A stretch of DNA of 6,189 bases from NCBI GenBank assembly GCA_947565475.1, contig CANOGI010000135.1, positions 1 through 6,189 of the forward strand, read 5' to 3'. Shown here piece after piece: positions 6,096 to 6,189 of this stretch; position 1 is the stretch's first letter, and the number at the start of each line of letters is the position of its first letter. The position numbers and the translations under genes were made by a program. The notes below the pieces were generated by a model. It was not told the origin of the DNA and did no database searches. It saw only the letters and a program-made list of their open reading frames with translations. This DNA is from an uncultured Eubacteriaceae bacterium (GTDB taxonomy: Bacteria; Bacillota; Clostridia; Lachnospirales; CAG-274).

Positions 6096-6189
6096 TCACA
6101 ATATCTCAATTTCAATATCATCAATAACGGCGTCCGTATTATTCTCAATAAATTTAATAACTTTTTCAATAATACTGTTGGCATGAGAA
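6096..6189 (-). CDS. C-terminal end of an unrecognised protein (start beyond the right edge)
   Basis: The minus-strand frame entering from the right edge is open for 30 codons and ends in TGA at 6096-6098. The peptide is helical-looking and strongly acidic at its end, with KFIENNTDAVIDDIEIEIL as its final part. Balanced codon use (GCC, GAC, ACG, GAG among AT-rich codons) looks like real coding sequence rather than intergenic DNA. I do not recognise the family. It lies about 110 bases before the predicted tig promoter, with no clear terminator between. If real, it shows TGA serving as a normal stop in this genome. Confidence 0.5.
   Translation of the reverse strand, partial: SHANSIIEKVIKFIENNTDAVIDDIEIEIL

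Overview
The window looks like an AT-rich, low-GC Gram-positive chromosome, most likely a Clostridia-type Firmicute. This rests on the gene order trigger factor - clpP - clpX on one strand, strong AAGGAGG ribosome binding sites, sigma-A-like promoters, and a FeoA/FeoB pair whose FeoB resembles the clostridial form with a short linker. All supported genes lie on the minus strand and are read right to left. No species can be named from the sequence alone.

Layout from right to left in transcription order. (1) 6096-6189: the last codons of an unrecognised minus-strand gene, ending in TGA. (2) tig (5918-4635) with its own promoter (extended -10 around 5956-5964). (3) A 486-base gap holding a weak possible tig terminator, an element bounded by 8-bp inverted repeats (4355-4500), a good promoter for clpP (4301-4328) and an operator-like palindrome in the clpP leader. 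(4) clpP (4148-3561) and clpX (3545-2232), 15 bases apart and clearly co-transcribed, closed by a strong intrinsic terminator (2198-2151). (5) About 950 bases without a gene (1200-2150), holding two clusters of short hairpins that look like decayed dispersed repeats. (6) feoA (1199-954) and feoB (951 to beyond the left edge), 2 bases apart.

Functionally there are two units. Trigger factor, ClpP and ClpX form a protein quality control set: folding at the ribosome exit, and ATP-driven unfolding and proteolysis. FeoA and FeoB form a ferrous iron uptake system. The main anomaly is that clpX carries a single in-frame TGA (2871-2873) where the family has a glycine, just before the conserved RKH pore loop, while the rest of the frame is intact on both sides. 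Tryptophan is TGG and glycine is GGN elsewhere in the window, so a changed genetic code is not supported. A nonsense mutation or a sequence error is the simplest reading. I see no convincing new multi-gene system here.
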